Below, piece after piece: positions 25,177 to 33,191 of a stretch of DNA of 64,000 bases (within the stretch, counting starts at the first letter, position 1; each line of letters starts with the position of its first letter). Under the pieces are notes generated by a model. It ran no database searches. It saw nothing but the letters and a program-made list of their open reading frames with translations, and was not told the DNA's origin. Source of the stretch: Mycobacterium sp. UM_CSW. Lineage in GTDB: Bacteria > Actinomycetota > Actinomycetes > Mycobacteriales > Mycobacteriaceae. Location of the stretch: assembly GCF_000455205.1 (NCBI RefSeq), contig NZ_AUWQ01000034.1, forward strand, positions 1 to 64,000, in the 5' to 3' direction. Both the position numbers and the translations under genes were made by a program.

Positions 25177-25298
25177 CGGTATGAAATTGTTCCACTGTGC
25201 CCCAGTTAACAACGTTGCTCCTTTAAAAACAAGGCCCGACCTGCGCTTTTGGGAGTCTTAAGAGGCATCACCGAGGGTGAACTCCACCATCCTCTCAG
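25177..25298 (-). repeat. Leader-type repeat R2, copy B
   Basis: Inverted copy of 15456-15575. On the minus strand it starts directly beside R1 copy 2 and ends at the GTG of the 102-residue frame. Whether it is a promoter, a small RNA or a former gene start cannot be told. Confidence 0.65.
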
Positions 25299-25463
25299 TC
25301 GAATACTCATCTGCGACTTGGGGATTGACCGCGATTGCGATCAATCCCGCCGTCCGGCCAGGCTGAGGACCCTACATCCGATTCGGACGGTCAATCAACG
25401 GTACGGCGACGAGAATATTTGTTAGCGCAGCCTTCAATTACCTTGACGCACTGACAAATTCAC
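25294..25463. repeat. Imperfect direct repeat R1, copy 2
   Basis: Second copy of the 24626-24797 sequence in the same orientation, roughly 85% identical by eye. Its right end coincides with the stop codon of the ACR3 gene. The duplication encloses the 24887-25195 frame and R2 copy B. Confidence 0.75.
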
Positions 25464-26590
25464 CCGACGGAAATTGTGGCTGTACCTGACGGCCACGTCA
25501 GCCGCCGGTGCAGCCACAAGGCCACGTAGACGAGGCCGAGCAGCACGGGTACCTCGATGAGGGGGCCGACAACCCCCGCCAAGGCTTGGCCGGAGGTGGC
25601 TCCAAACACGCCGATGGCGACGGCGATTGCTAGCTCGAAGTCGTTGCTCGCAGCGGAGAACGCGAGGGCCGCCGTCCGGGCGTAGGTAAGGTGTAGCCAT
25701 CGGCCGGCGGCAAACCCACCGACCCACATCACGGCGAAGTAGACGAGCAGCGGCAGTGCGATCCGGGCAACATTCAGCGGTTGGGATGTGATCGTTTTGC
25801 CTTGCAGCGCAAAGAGAACGACCACAGTGAACAGCAGCCCATACAACGCGATAGGCGCTATGCGTGGCAGCAGCTTGCTCTCGTACCACTCTTGGCCGCG
25901 GGCGCGTTCGCCGAGGGTTCTAGTGAGGTATCCGGCGAGCAGTGGGATGCCCAGGAAGACCACGACAGTGACGGCGATGGCGGCGAAGGAGACGTGCAGG
26001 CTCTGGGTCGGTAGGTGCAGCCACGCGGGCAGCACGTTGAGGTAGAAGACGCCCAGGCCGGCGTAGGCCAGCACTTGGAAAATAGCGTTGAGCGCGACGA
26101 GTACGGCGGCCATTTCGCGGTCGCCGCACGCGAGGTCGGTCCAGATCAGCACCATGGCGATGCAGCGGGCGAGCCCGACCAGGATCACGCCGGTACGGTA
26201 GGCGGGCAGGTCGGGCAGCAGCAGCCAGGCGAGTGCGAACATGATGGCCGGGCCGATGATCCAGTTGAAAATCAGCGATACGGCGATCATGCGGCGGTCG
26301 GCGGTGATTCTGCCGATTTCCTTGTAGCGGACTTTGGCGAGGACCGGATACATCATCAACAGCAGCCCGATGGCGATCGGCAGGCTCGTGCCATGGATCG
26401 ACACGGCATTGAGCCAGTCGGACAGTGCCGGGATCAGGCGGCCCAGCAGCAGCCCGGCTGCCATGGCTAGGCCGATCCATAAGGGCAGGAATCGGTCGAC
26501 AGTGGACAACCGGGCCGCGGCGTGGGTGTCGTCCGACGTCGGTGCGCTGGTGGTGCTTGGGTTGTGGGTCATTTGTTCGATCCCATTCAC
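25460..26590 (-). CDS. arsB: ACR3-type arsenite efflux permease
   Basis: A 376-residue permease with ten predicted hydrophobic segments. The ACR3 signature Cys lies in VGLARCIAMVLIW near residue 145, and a second conserved block reads FSAASNDFELAIAVAI near residue 315, followed by VGPLIEVPVL. ACR3 exports arsenite driven by the proton gradient in the cytoplasmic membrane. The first 30 residues are polar and could be shortened to an ATG at 26572. ArsR1 lies 28 bp upstream on the same strand, so the pair is an arsR-arsB operon. Confidence 0.9.
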   Translation of the reverse strand: MNGIEQMTHNPSTTSAPTSDDTHAAARLSTVDRFLPLWIGLAMAAGLLLGRLIPALSDWLNAVSIHGTSLPIAIGLLLMMYPVLAKVRYKEIGRITADRRMIAVSLIFNWIIGPAIMFALAWLLLPDLPAYRTGVILVGLARCIAMVLIWTDLACGDREMAAVLVALNAIFQVLAYAGLGVFYLNVLPAWLHLPTQSLHVSFAAIAVTVVVFLGIPLLAGYLTRTLGERARGQEWYESKLLPRIAPIALYGLLFTVVVLFALQGKTITSQPLNVARIALPLLVYFAVMWVGGFAAGRWLHLTYARTAALAFSAASNDFELAIAVAIGVFGATSGQALAGVVGPLIEVPVLLGLVYVALWLHRRLTWPSGTATISVG

Positions 26591-26618
26591 TTGGTTGCGC
26601 TGGTCGCGGGGACGGTAT

Positions 26619-26993
26619 TCATACGCGGGTCGCTGAGCTGAGTGCTTCGGGTTCCAAGAGTTGCGAGAGTTGCTGCAGCACAGCCTGGTTCACTCGGTAG
26701 TACACCCATGAGGCGCGGCGTTCGCTGTCGAGTAAACCAGCGGTGCGGAGCACCTTGAGGTGATGCGAGATGGTGGGCTGGGTCAGTTCGATCCCTGCTG
26801 ACAAGTCGCAGACGCAGGCTTCGCCCCCGTGGTGGCTGGCCACGATGCTGAGCAGGCGCAAACGGACCGGGTCCGATAGCGCCTTGAGCTTGGTCGCCAA
26901 CTGGATGGCCGCTTCAGCCGAGAGCGGCTCCCGCACCAACGGGACGAAGGCGCACCCCGACGCGTCGGTCACCGGCAGGCGCGACTTCGACAT
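26619..26993 (-). CDS. arsR: ArsR-family arsenic repressor (ArsR1)
   Basis: A 124-residue winged-HTH protein. LKALSDPVRLRLLSIVA is the usual ArsR opening, EACVCDLSAGIELTQPTISHHLKVL the metal motif plus recognition helix, and the wing follows in SERRASWVYYRVN. The CVC motif matches As(III)-binding ArsR/SmtB members. It probably represses its own operon with ACR3 until arsenite binds. The region 27003-27060 upstream holds no clear perfect palindrome. Confidence 0.85.
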   Translation of the reverse strand: MSKSRLPVTDASGCAFVPLVREPLSAEAAIQLATKLKALSDPVRLRLLSIVASHHGGEACVCDLSAGIELTQPTISHHLKVLRTAGLLDSERRASWVYYRVNQAVLQQLSQLLEPEALSSATRV

Positions 26994-27110
26994 GCGTCGA
27001 TATTGACGGGCATCGAATCCATATTCAAGCGAACAATGTATGAACCTGCGAAATTGGCGGAGTCGGCGGGCGGGATGACGTCGGTTCCCGCCCGCCAGTT
27101 GTCGTCGCGG

Positions 27111-27584
27111 TTAGCAGCAGGAGGTCGCCTTCTCCGCGTCGGTGTCAGCCGGCGATCCGCCGCAGCAGACAGTGCCTTCGGTGTCGTCATCGGTGTGCTG
27201 GGGGCTTGAGCCGAACGTGTCAGAGTCGGCCAGCACCGTGTAGACCTCCCACTTCTCGCCAGCTGGCCCGGTTACCCAGACCTTGTCTTGAGTGGCGAAG
27301 CAACAGGTCGTTCCGATCTCCTCGTCGGTAAACAGGCCTTCGCCCTGCAGCCGGGCGATTTCTTCGTGCACCGTCTCGCTTGACTGGACCTCCACGCCCA
27401 GGTGGTTGAGGGTGCCGCCCTGACCGGGGTTCTCGAGGAGCACCAACTTCAGGGGCGGGTCAGCGATAGCGAAGTTGGCGTAGCCGGGCTTGCGCTTGGC
27501 CGGCTCGGTGTTGAACAGCTTGGAGTAGAACGTGATTGCCTCGTCGAGGTTGTCGACGTTGAGGGCGAGTTGCGCGCGGGACAT
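27111..27584 (-). CDS. arsI: ArsI/CadI-type glyoxalase-fold (VOC) protein
   Basis: A 157-residue VOC-fold protein. Paired beta-alpha-beta units begin with QLALNVDNLDEAITFYSKLF and LNHLGVEVQSSETVHEEI. The ArsI signature cysteines lie in GTTCCFATQDKVWVTGP near residue 100, and a Cys-rich tail (CCGG, CC at the end) follows. ArsI cleaves the C-As bond of trivalent organoarsenicals, whereas M. tuberculosis CadI (Rv2641) is metal-induced. It is divergent from arsR2, with a shared operator between them. Confidence 0.85.
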   Translation of the reverse strand: MSRAQLALNVDNLDEAITFYSKLFNTEPAKRKPGYANFAIADPPLKLVLLENPGQGGTLNHLGVEVQSSETVHEEIARLQGEGLFTDEEIGTTCCFATQDKVWVTGPAGEKWEVYTVLADSDTFGSSPQHTDDDTEGTVCCGGSPADTDAEKATSCC

Positions 27585-27608
27585 GAGAGCGGACCTCCAG
27601 ACCTGTGA

Positions 27609-27664
27609 GACATATATCGAAATAGTCGAACACCCGTCAGCATGCCACCTTTTCGATATATGTC
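27609..27664. promoter_or_regulatory. Divergent ArsR operator (14-bp perfect inverted repeat)
   Basis: GACATATATCGAAA at 27609-27622 is the exact inverse complement of 27651-27664. The arms lie 28 bp apart between the divergent arsI and arsR2 genes, beginning 25 bp before each start codon (24 bp for arsR2). Their AT-rich centre fits ArsR/SmtB sites. One arm per promoter, both bound by the same repressor, is the likely arrangement. Confidence 0.7.
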
Positions 27665-27688
27665 AAACTTGTGTGGCAGAATGATCCC

Positions 27689-28048
27689 ATGCCCAAGACA
27701 CTGCCCCTGGTCGATATCGCAGCGCCGGCATGCTGCGCGCCGCTGGCCGCCGGGCCGATGAGCGATCACGACGCTCTGCAGGTCGCCTTACGCCTCAAAG
27801 CACTCGCTGACCCAGCGCGCGTCAAGATCATGTCGCTGCTGTTCAACTCAGCGGCCGCCGAAGAGACCACCGGAGAACTTGCCGCGGTCCTGCGCCTATC
27901 GGAATCAACCGTAAGCCACCACCTCGGCCAACTTCGCAAGGCCGGCTTGGTGGAGTCAGACCGCCGTGGCATGAGCGTTTATCACCGTCCGCACGGGGAT
28001 GCCATGGCCGCTCTCTGCGCGATCCTCGACCCCAACTGCTGCAGCTGA
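27689..28048 (+). CDS. arsR: ArsR/CmtR-like metal-sensing repressor (ArsR2)
   Basis: A 119-residue winged-HTH protein from ATG at 27689. The opening carries a Cys pair (APACCAPL), the core is LKALADPARVKIMSLLF with STVSHHLGQLRKAGLV, and the C-terminus ends DPNCCS. N- and C-terminal cysteine pairs suggest a different metal site from ArsR1, comparable to Rv2642. It is divergent from arsI and most likely controls both. Confidence 0.85.
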   Translation: MPKTLPLVDIAAPACCAPLAAGPMSDHDALQVALRLKALADPARVKIMSLLFNSAAAEETTGELAAVLRLSESTVSHHLGQLRKAGLVESDRRGMSVYHRPHGDAMAALCAILDPNCCS

Positions 28049-28174
28049 TTTCACGTCGTGCCCAGCAAGTCAATCAACGCCCGAGGCCTGTGTCGCGGAC
28101 GGATGCCGTCTTACACGTGAGCGACAAACACCGGCACCAACCGAATCCGCGTTAGGGTCTTGACCTTCTTCGGA

Positions 28175-28196
28175 TAACTCAGTAGTAATTGAGTTA
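28175..28196 (+). promoter_or_regulatory. Palindrome abutting the ArsR-ArsC start
   Basis: TAACTCA-N8-TGAGTTA (perfect 7-bp arms) ends exactly one base before the ATG of the fusion gene. There is no ribosome binding site, so the message is probably leaderless and the palindrome overlaps the transcription start. This would be the binding site of the fusion's own HTH domain. Confidence 0.6.
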
Positions 28197-28901
28197 ATGG
28201 CTATTGAGCTATCTCCTGATGCAGTGCGACGGGTGCAGATCCACGCCGCTTTGGCCGATCCGGGCCGGCTGGTGATCGTCGATCGGCTGCTGCTCGCCGA
28301 CGCATCGCCGTCGGAGCTGCAATCCGCGCTGTCGATGTCGTCGAGTCTGATTGCCCACCATCTGGGGGTGCTTGAAGGTGCGGGCATCGTGCGTCGGGTT
28401 CGATCCGAAGGAGACCGCCGCCGTAGCTATCTGCAGCTGATCCCCGAGTCGCTGGATCTGCTGGTGCCCTCGGCCGAATGGCGTGCCGAGCGGGTGGTGT
28501 TTGTCTGCACCCACAATTCGGCGCGCAGCCAGTTGGCGGTGGCGGTGTGGAATCGGCGCAGCTCGCTGCCGGCCACCTCGGCCGGGACCCATCCCGCGGC
28601 TGAGGTACACCCGAAGGCAGTGGCCGCCGCAGCGCGCCGCAAGCTGCCGATGCACCCGCACACCCCGCGCCATCTCGACGACGTCGTCAAGCCCACCGAC
28701 GTGGTCATCGCCGTCTGCGATAACGCCCACGAAGAACTGCCCGCCGACGGTCGGCGCCTGCATTGGTCCATCCCCGACCCGGTGCGCACCGGCGGCAGTG
28801 ATGCCTTTGACCGGGCCCTTGATGAGCTGACCGTGCGTATTGATCACCTGGCCCCCACGCTCGAACCAGCTAGCACCCGAGCCAACCTCGCCGAGCAGTA
28901 G
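28197..28901 (+). CDS. arsC: ArsR-ArsC fusion (HTH repressor plus arsenate reductase)
   Basis: A 234-residue two-domain protein. Residues 1-95 are an ArsR-type winged HTH ([32 protein letters not shown]). Residues 100-225 are a low-molecular-weight-phosphatase-fold arsenate reductase with the P-loop [10 protein letters not shown] (CX5R) near residue 102 and the acid motif IPDPVRTGG near residue 196. It reduces arsenate to arsenite, which ACR3 exports. The fusion would let the enzyme bind its own promoter. PstS follows 31 bp later in the same direction. Confidence 0.9.
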   Translation: MAIELSPDAVRRVQIHAALADPGRLVIVDRLLLADASPSELQSALSMSSSLIAHHLGVLEGAGIVRRVRSEGDRRRSYLQLIPESLDLLVPSAEWRAERVVFVCTHNSARSQLAVAVWNRRSSLPATSAGTHPAAEVHPKAVAAAARRKLPMHPHTPRHLDDVVKPTDVVIAVCDNAHEELPADGRRLHWSIPDPVRTGGSDAFDRALDELTVRIDHLAPTLEPASTRANLAEQ

Positions 28902-28932
28902 CGCATTGCATCTACCAACGGAGGTAACAACC

Positions 28933-30033
28933 ATGCGCAGTTCACTGAAGTTGTCCGTGGCCGCAGTGGTCTTGCTCGCAGCCACCGGGCTGGTTTTTGC
29001 CGCATGCGCCAAAGAAAAAGACCTCCCCTCGTACGCCAGTGGGGCGAAAGTGCAGTGCGGTGGCAAACAAACGTTGAAGGCCAGCGGCTCGACCGCCCAG
29101 GCCAATGCGATGACACGGTTCGTCAACGCTTACCAAAAAGCCTGCCCCGGCCAGACACTCAACTACACATCGAATGGCTCGGGTGCCGGGGTGAGCGAAT
29201 TCCTCGCGGGCCAGACCGATTTCGGCGGCTCCGACTCGCCGCTCGCCGGAGACGAGTACGCCAAGGCCAAGGAGCGGTGCGGCTCGGATGCCTGGAATCT
29301 GCCCGTGGTGTTCGGCCCGTTAGCGATCACCTACAACCTACAAGCCGTTGACCGGCTGGTGCTCGATGCCTCAACGTTGGCCAAGATCTTCAATGGCCAG
29401 ATCACCCGCTGGGACGACCCGGCGATTAAGGCACTCAACGGCGAGGAGATGCCCTCAGAACCCATCCACGTGGTGTACCGCAGCGACGCTTCAGGCACCA
29501 CCGACAACTTCCAGCTCTACCTCGACGCCGCCGCCGGCGGCATGTGGGGCAAGGGAGCAGGCAAGGCGTTCAACGGCGGGACCGGCCAAGGCGCCTCAGG
29601 CAACGAGGGCACGTCCGCCATGGTGAAGAACACCGAGGGCGCGATCAGCTACAACGAATACTCGTTCGCCCAACAGCAGCGGCTATTCGCCGCCCGAATC
29701 GTGACCTCGGCCGGGCCGAATCCGGTGGCCATTAACAAGGACACGGTCGGCAAGGCCATCACCAGCGCCACCATCGCCGGTCAGGGCAACAACCTGGTGT
29801 TGAACATCTCGTCGTTCTACAAGCCCACCCAGACCGACACCTACCCGATCATGCTGGCGAGCTACGAACTGGTCTGCTCGAAATACGGTGACCCGCAAAC
29901 CGCGACGGCCGTGCGGGCATTTCTGCAATCCACTCTTGGGCCGGGCCAGGCCGACCTGGAAGACTACGGATACTTCCCGTTGCCAGACCAATTTCAGCCG
30001 AAGGTGCTCAGCGCCGCCAACGCCATCAGCTAA
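28933..30033 (+). CDS. pstS: Phosphate-binding lipoprotein PstS
   Basis: A 366-residue lipoprotein. A signal peptide with the lipobox LVFAAC ends near residue 24. Phosphate-contact motifs are [20 protein letters not shown], and the [11 protein letters not shown] loop near residue 175. GGAGG precedes the ATG at 28933. It captures phosphate outside the membrane, but no pstC, pstA or pstB gene follows. Within an arsenic island such PstS copies may favour phosphate over arsenate or bind arsenate; the sequence cannot decide. Confidence 0.85.
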   Translation: MRSSLKLSVAAVVLLAATGLVFAACAKEKDLPSYASGAKVQCGGKQTLKASGSTAQANAMTRFVNAYQKACPGQTLNYTSNGSGAGVSEFLAGQTDFGGSDSPLAGDEYAKAKERCGSDAWNLPVVFGPLAITYNLQAVDRLVLDASTLAKIFNGQITRWDDPAIKALNGEEMPSEPIHVVYRSDASGTTDNFQLYLDAAAGGMWGKGAGKAFNGGTGQGASGNEGTSAMVKNTEGAISYNEYSFAQQQRLFAARIVTSAGPNPVAINKDTVGKAITSATIAGQGNNLVLNISSFYKPTQTDTYPIMLASYELVCSKYGDPQTATAVRAFLQSTLGPGQADLEDYGYFPLPDQFQPKVLSAANAIS

Positions 30034-30104
30034 CACGTCACAATTGCCCGGCGCATCGCTGCGCCGCAACCGTGCCGCCCGACATATCAGGAGCCAAACC
30101 CCTT

Positions 30105-31559
30105 ATGACCGTTCGTCATATCGTCGCCGTCGGTGGCAGCGACGCTGGCATCAGCGCGGCGCTGCGCGCCCGTGAACTCGACCCCACCACAGAGGTCACC
30201 GTGGTCGTCGCCGACGCCTATCCCAACTTCTCCATCTGCGGCATCCCCTACTACGTCTCCGGGGAAGTCACCCACTGGACCAACTTGGCCCATCGCACCG
30301 CCGCCGACCTGGCCGCCACCGGCATGCGAGTATTTACCGACACGCGCGCCACCGGCATCAACGTCGAGGACCACACCCTCGACGTCCTCGATCCCACCGG
30401 TGCCCCAGAGCAGCTGTCCTACGACGCGCTGATCGTGGGCACCGGCGCCATCAGTGTCCGCCCGCCCATCGCGGGGATTAGTGGCCCTGACGCGCTGGGC
30501 ACCGTCGACGGCGTGCACCTGCTGCACTCCATGGGCGACACCTTCGCCGTCATGGACTCCTTGCAGCAACGCGACCCGGCCACCGCGGTGATCGTCGGTG
30601 CCGGCTACATCGGTCTAGAGATGGCCGAAGCCCTGACCACCCGCGGCATCCGCGTCACCCAGATCGAAGCGCTGCCCGAAGTCCTGCCCACCGTCGACCC
30701 CGAACTCGGGACCCTCGTGCACGCGGAACTCGAACGCAATGGTGTGGAAGTCCTCACCAACACCGCCGTTTCCGCCATCACCCGCACCGACACCGGCGCA
30801 CTAAGCGTCATCGCCACACATGACGGCCAAACCATCTCGCGCACAGTCGATTTCGTCCTCGTCGTGGTCGGCGTACGACCCGACACCGAACTCGCCGCCG
30901 ACGCCGGCGCCGAACTCGGCGTTAAGGGTGCCGTTGTCGTCGACGAAGCCATGCGCACGAACCTGCCCGATATCTTCGCGGCTGGTGACTGCGTGCACAC
31001 CCACCACCGACTCCTCGGGATCACCTGGCTGCCGCTGGGCACCACCGCCCACAAGCAAGGTCGCGTCGCCGGGGAAAACGCACTTGGAGGACAGGCCCAC
31101 TTCGCAGGCAGTTTGGGCACCCAGGTTGTCAAGGTCTTCGACGTAGTCGCGGCCCGGACGGGTCTCCGCGAGCACGAAGCGCTCGCCGCCAATCGCGGCT
31201 GGACTCCCGTGAGCAGCCAATCAAGCCCCGACGACCACAAGGCCTACTACCCAGGCGCAACTCCGGTCCATATCCGCATCACCGGCGACCTACACAGCGG
31301 TCGGCTCCTCGGTGCGCAACTTGTCGGCCACCGCAGCGCCGAAATCGCCAAACGCGTCGACACCTATGCCACCGCCCTCTACCACGAGATGACCGTCGGC
31401 GGCCTGAGCGAACTCGACTTGTCCTACACCCCACCACTCGGATCTCCTTGGGACGCCATCCAAATGGCAGCTCAAACATGGGCACGCCACCACCAGCCCG
31501 CCACAGCAACAGCGGCCTCACAACCGGGAACACGGCGGAATCTTGCTGCGCCCAATTAG
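30105..31559 (+). CDS. FAD/NAD(P)H oxidoreductase, CoA-disulfide-reductase type
   Basis: A 484-residue flavoprotein. The N-terminal FAD motif is AVGGSDAGISAALRA, and the redox cysteine lies in PNFSICGIPYYVSG near residue 40, as in CoA-disulfide reductases and NADH oxidases. An NAD motif VIVGAGYIGLEMAE lies near residue 165 and an FAD-binding DIFAAGDCVHTHH near residue 290. The dimerisation domain is C-terminal. It could keep thiols reduced during arsenic stress. It lies 71 bp after pstS. The real substrate is not known. Confidence 0.8.
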   Translation: MTVRHIVAVGGSDAGISAALRARELDPTTEVTVVVADAYPNFSICGIPYYVSGEVTHWTNLAHRTAADLAATGMRVFTDTRATGINVEDHTLDVLDPTGAPEQLSYDALIVGTGAISVRPPIAGISGPDALGTVDGVHLLHSMGDTFAVMDSLQQRDPATAVIVGAGYIGLEMAEALTTRGIRVTQIEALPEVLPTVDPELGTLVHAELERNGVEVLTNTAVSAITRTDTGALSVIATHDGQTISRTVDFVLVVVGVRPDTELAADAGAELGVKGAVVVDEAMRTNLPDIFAAGDCVHTHHRLLGITWLPLGTTAHKQGRVAGENALGGQAHFAGSLGTQVVKVFDVVAARTGLREHEALAANRGWTPVSSQSSPDDHKAYYPGATPVHIRITGDLHSGRLLGAQLVGHRSAEIAKRVDTYATALYHEMTVGGLSELDLSYTPPLGSPWDAIQMAAQTWARHHQPATATAASQPGTRRNLAAPN

Positions 31560-31794
31560 GTGAAATGCGCGCCAATCACCATAAGAAGGAACACGCTAAG
31601 CGTGGCCTGCGGGCGGACGTCGAGGGTAGGTGTGACCGAACGCCTCGGGGTTGGCGGGCGGATCAGCCTTAGTTCTCCGGTCGACTGGTAGCGGGGGCAG
31701 CCGCGCAGATGCGACCGCAGAGGAAATTCATGATCGGCGAGGACTCAACGTGGCAAAATCTCGACAGAACCTAAAAAATTGAAGTGGAGGTTAG

Positions 31795-32346
31795 ATGGTG
31801 ACTCGACGAGACCCAGAATACGCGGGCGACCCGGCACATACGCCAAAAGAAGTCGAGCGGAAATTTCTAATTAATCCCAAGCAGGTTCCCGCCGATTTGC
31901 GCGACAGAGTTGAGCGCGAGTTGGCGCTGAAGCAGGGCTATATCGCGGTCGCAGCGGATGGTTCAGAGCTGCGAATACGGAGCACGAATGCTGAAGGATT
32001 TGAACTAACTGTAAAGTCAAGCGGCGATATGGTTCGGGGCGAGTCGAACATTGAAATTACTCCAGAGATGTTCGCAGCTCTATGGCCTAAGACTGAAGGC
32101 GCACGAGTCGAAAAGACACGCCTGCAGATACCATATGGACCACAGACGATAGAGGTTGATATCTATGACGGAGAGCTCGAGGGTCTAGTTGTCGCCGAAG
32201 TAGAATTTCATGGTAACGAAGAGTTAGGTGTGAGCCCAGAGCGACATGCGGAAGATTTTGTACCACCTGATTGGTTTGATAAAGAAGTCACATTTGACAA
32301 GGCTTATAAAAACAAAAATTTGGCAACCAGAGGTCTGCCCAGTTGA
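31795..32346 (+). CDS. CYTH-domain protein (triphosphate tunnel fold)
   Basis: A 183-residue protein with the CYTH signature EVERKFL (ExExK) near residue 20. Following strands bear basic residues (ELRIRSTN, FELTVKSS) and the acidic EVDIYDGELEGLVVAEVEF near residue 120. These proteins bind or cleave triphosphate substrates such as inorganic triphosphate, ATP or thiamine triphosphate. The gene is visibly more AT-rich than its neighbours. GTGGAGG lies upstream. The dGTPase-like gene lies about 0.85 kb downstream. No partner domain is fused. Confidence 0.75.
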   Translation: MVTRRDPEYAGDPAHTPKEVERKFLINPKQVPADLRDRVERELALKQGYIAVAADGSELRIRSTNAEGFELTVKSSGDMVRGESNIEITPEMFAALWPKTEGARVEKTRLQIPYGPQTIEVDIYDGELEGLVVAEVEFHGNEELGVSPERHAEDFVPPDWFDKEVTFDKAYKNKNLATRGLPS

Positions 32347-32925
32347 GTGGCCGACCGGGCTGCTTTCGGCGCGCGAGTGGGAATTCCTCAGCGGCTAGCC
32401 GCGTGTACGTCCTGCCGCTTCAACGCCGTCACCCTTGGATGTCAAGACGCCCAGGGATCGATGTCATCGGCTGCGGCGTCGACCGACATGAGACGGCAGG
32501 CCTCCAAGATGAAGTCCAAGACCAAGCGAGCCCCCAGCAGTGGCATACACATCCAACATCCGCCAAGAACTTGCCGCCTGAGGTGACCCGAGGGGTCGAC
32601 GCTGTCGGTCTAGGCCGGTAATCTCACGCGTGTAAGTAGCCAACAGGGTACAGGGCGTCTACGGCCCCTCAGGCTGGCAACTCGGGGTCGCCACCAACCC
32701 GGACGCTTGAGCCCTGCGACTGCAGACACACCGATCCTGGGATGGGAGACGTCGGTGAGGAGCGACACGCCGTGCGCTTGGGGGAAAACGTGCAGAGCCG
32801 CGCATCTTGTCTGACACAATGGCACGCATACGAAGCGCCGCTCTCCGCAGGGCGTTGTAACTTCCACCATATGCGCGCGAAGAGGACGAGGAGATAATTA
32901 ATTAGAAAGGCAAAGAATACAAGCG
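32347..32925. other. Non-coding GC-rich gap between AT-rich genes
   Basis: No convincing gene is seen in this 580-bp stretch. Several frames are open but have no start signals and no protein-like pattern. It is G+C-rich, unlike the genes on either side, so it may be an older chromosomal or plasmid fragment between two acquired pieces. Confidence 0.4.
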
Positions 32926-32970
32926 TTGAGAGAGAAATTTATCCATTCATATATAGGCAAAGGAGCGTAC

Positions 32971-33186
32971 GTGTCAATTCTTGAGTTGTCCCCGTCCGAG
33001 GGCACCAAGCGCATGCAGCAGATCGAGGACACCATAGTTTCATCCGTGACAGAAGCACCCATGTCGATGGATCAACTATATCATAAAACGACTGACCTTA
33101 CCGAATGCTCAGAGGACGACTTTTATCTCGTCCTCTCCAGGATCGACTACAGCGTCGATGACGAGAATATAGTACATCTTAAGTAA
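32971..33186 (+). CDS. Small winged-helix-like protein A (flanks dGTPase)
   Basis: A 71-residue protein starting at GTG 32971, chosen for AAAGGAG 7 bp upstream. It has two helices (KRMQQIEDTIVSSVTEAPMS, then MDQLYHKTTD) and an end reading DFYLVLSRIDYSVDDENIV. The layout and the VDxENxV ending resemble the small protein at 34778-35059 on the other side of the dGTPase-like gene. It stops 5 bp before the dGTPase start. It may be a small regulator. Confidence 0.55.
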   Translation: MSILELSPSEGTKRMQQIEDTIVSSVTEAPMSMDQLYHKTTDLTECSEDDFYLVLSRIDYSVDDENIVHLK

Positions 33187-33191
33187 GCAAC

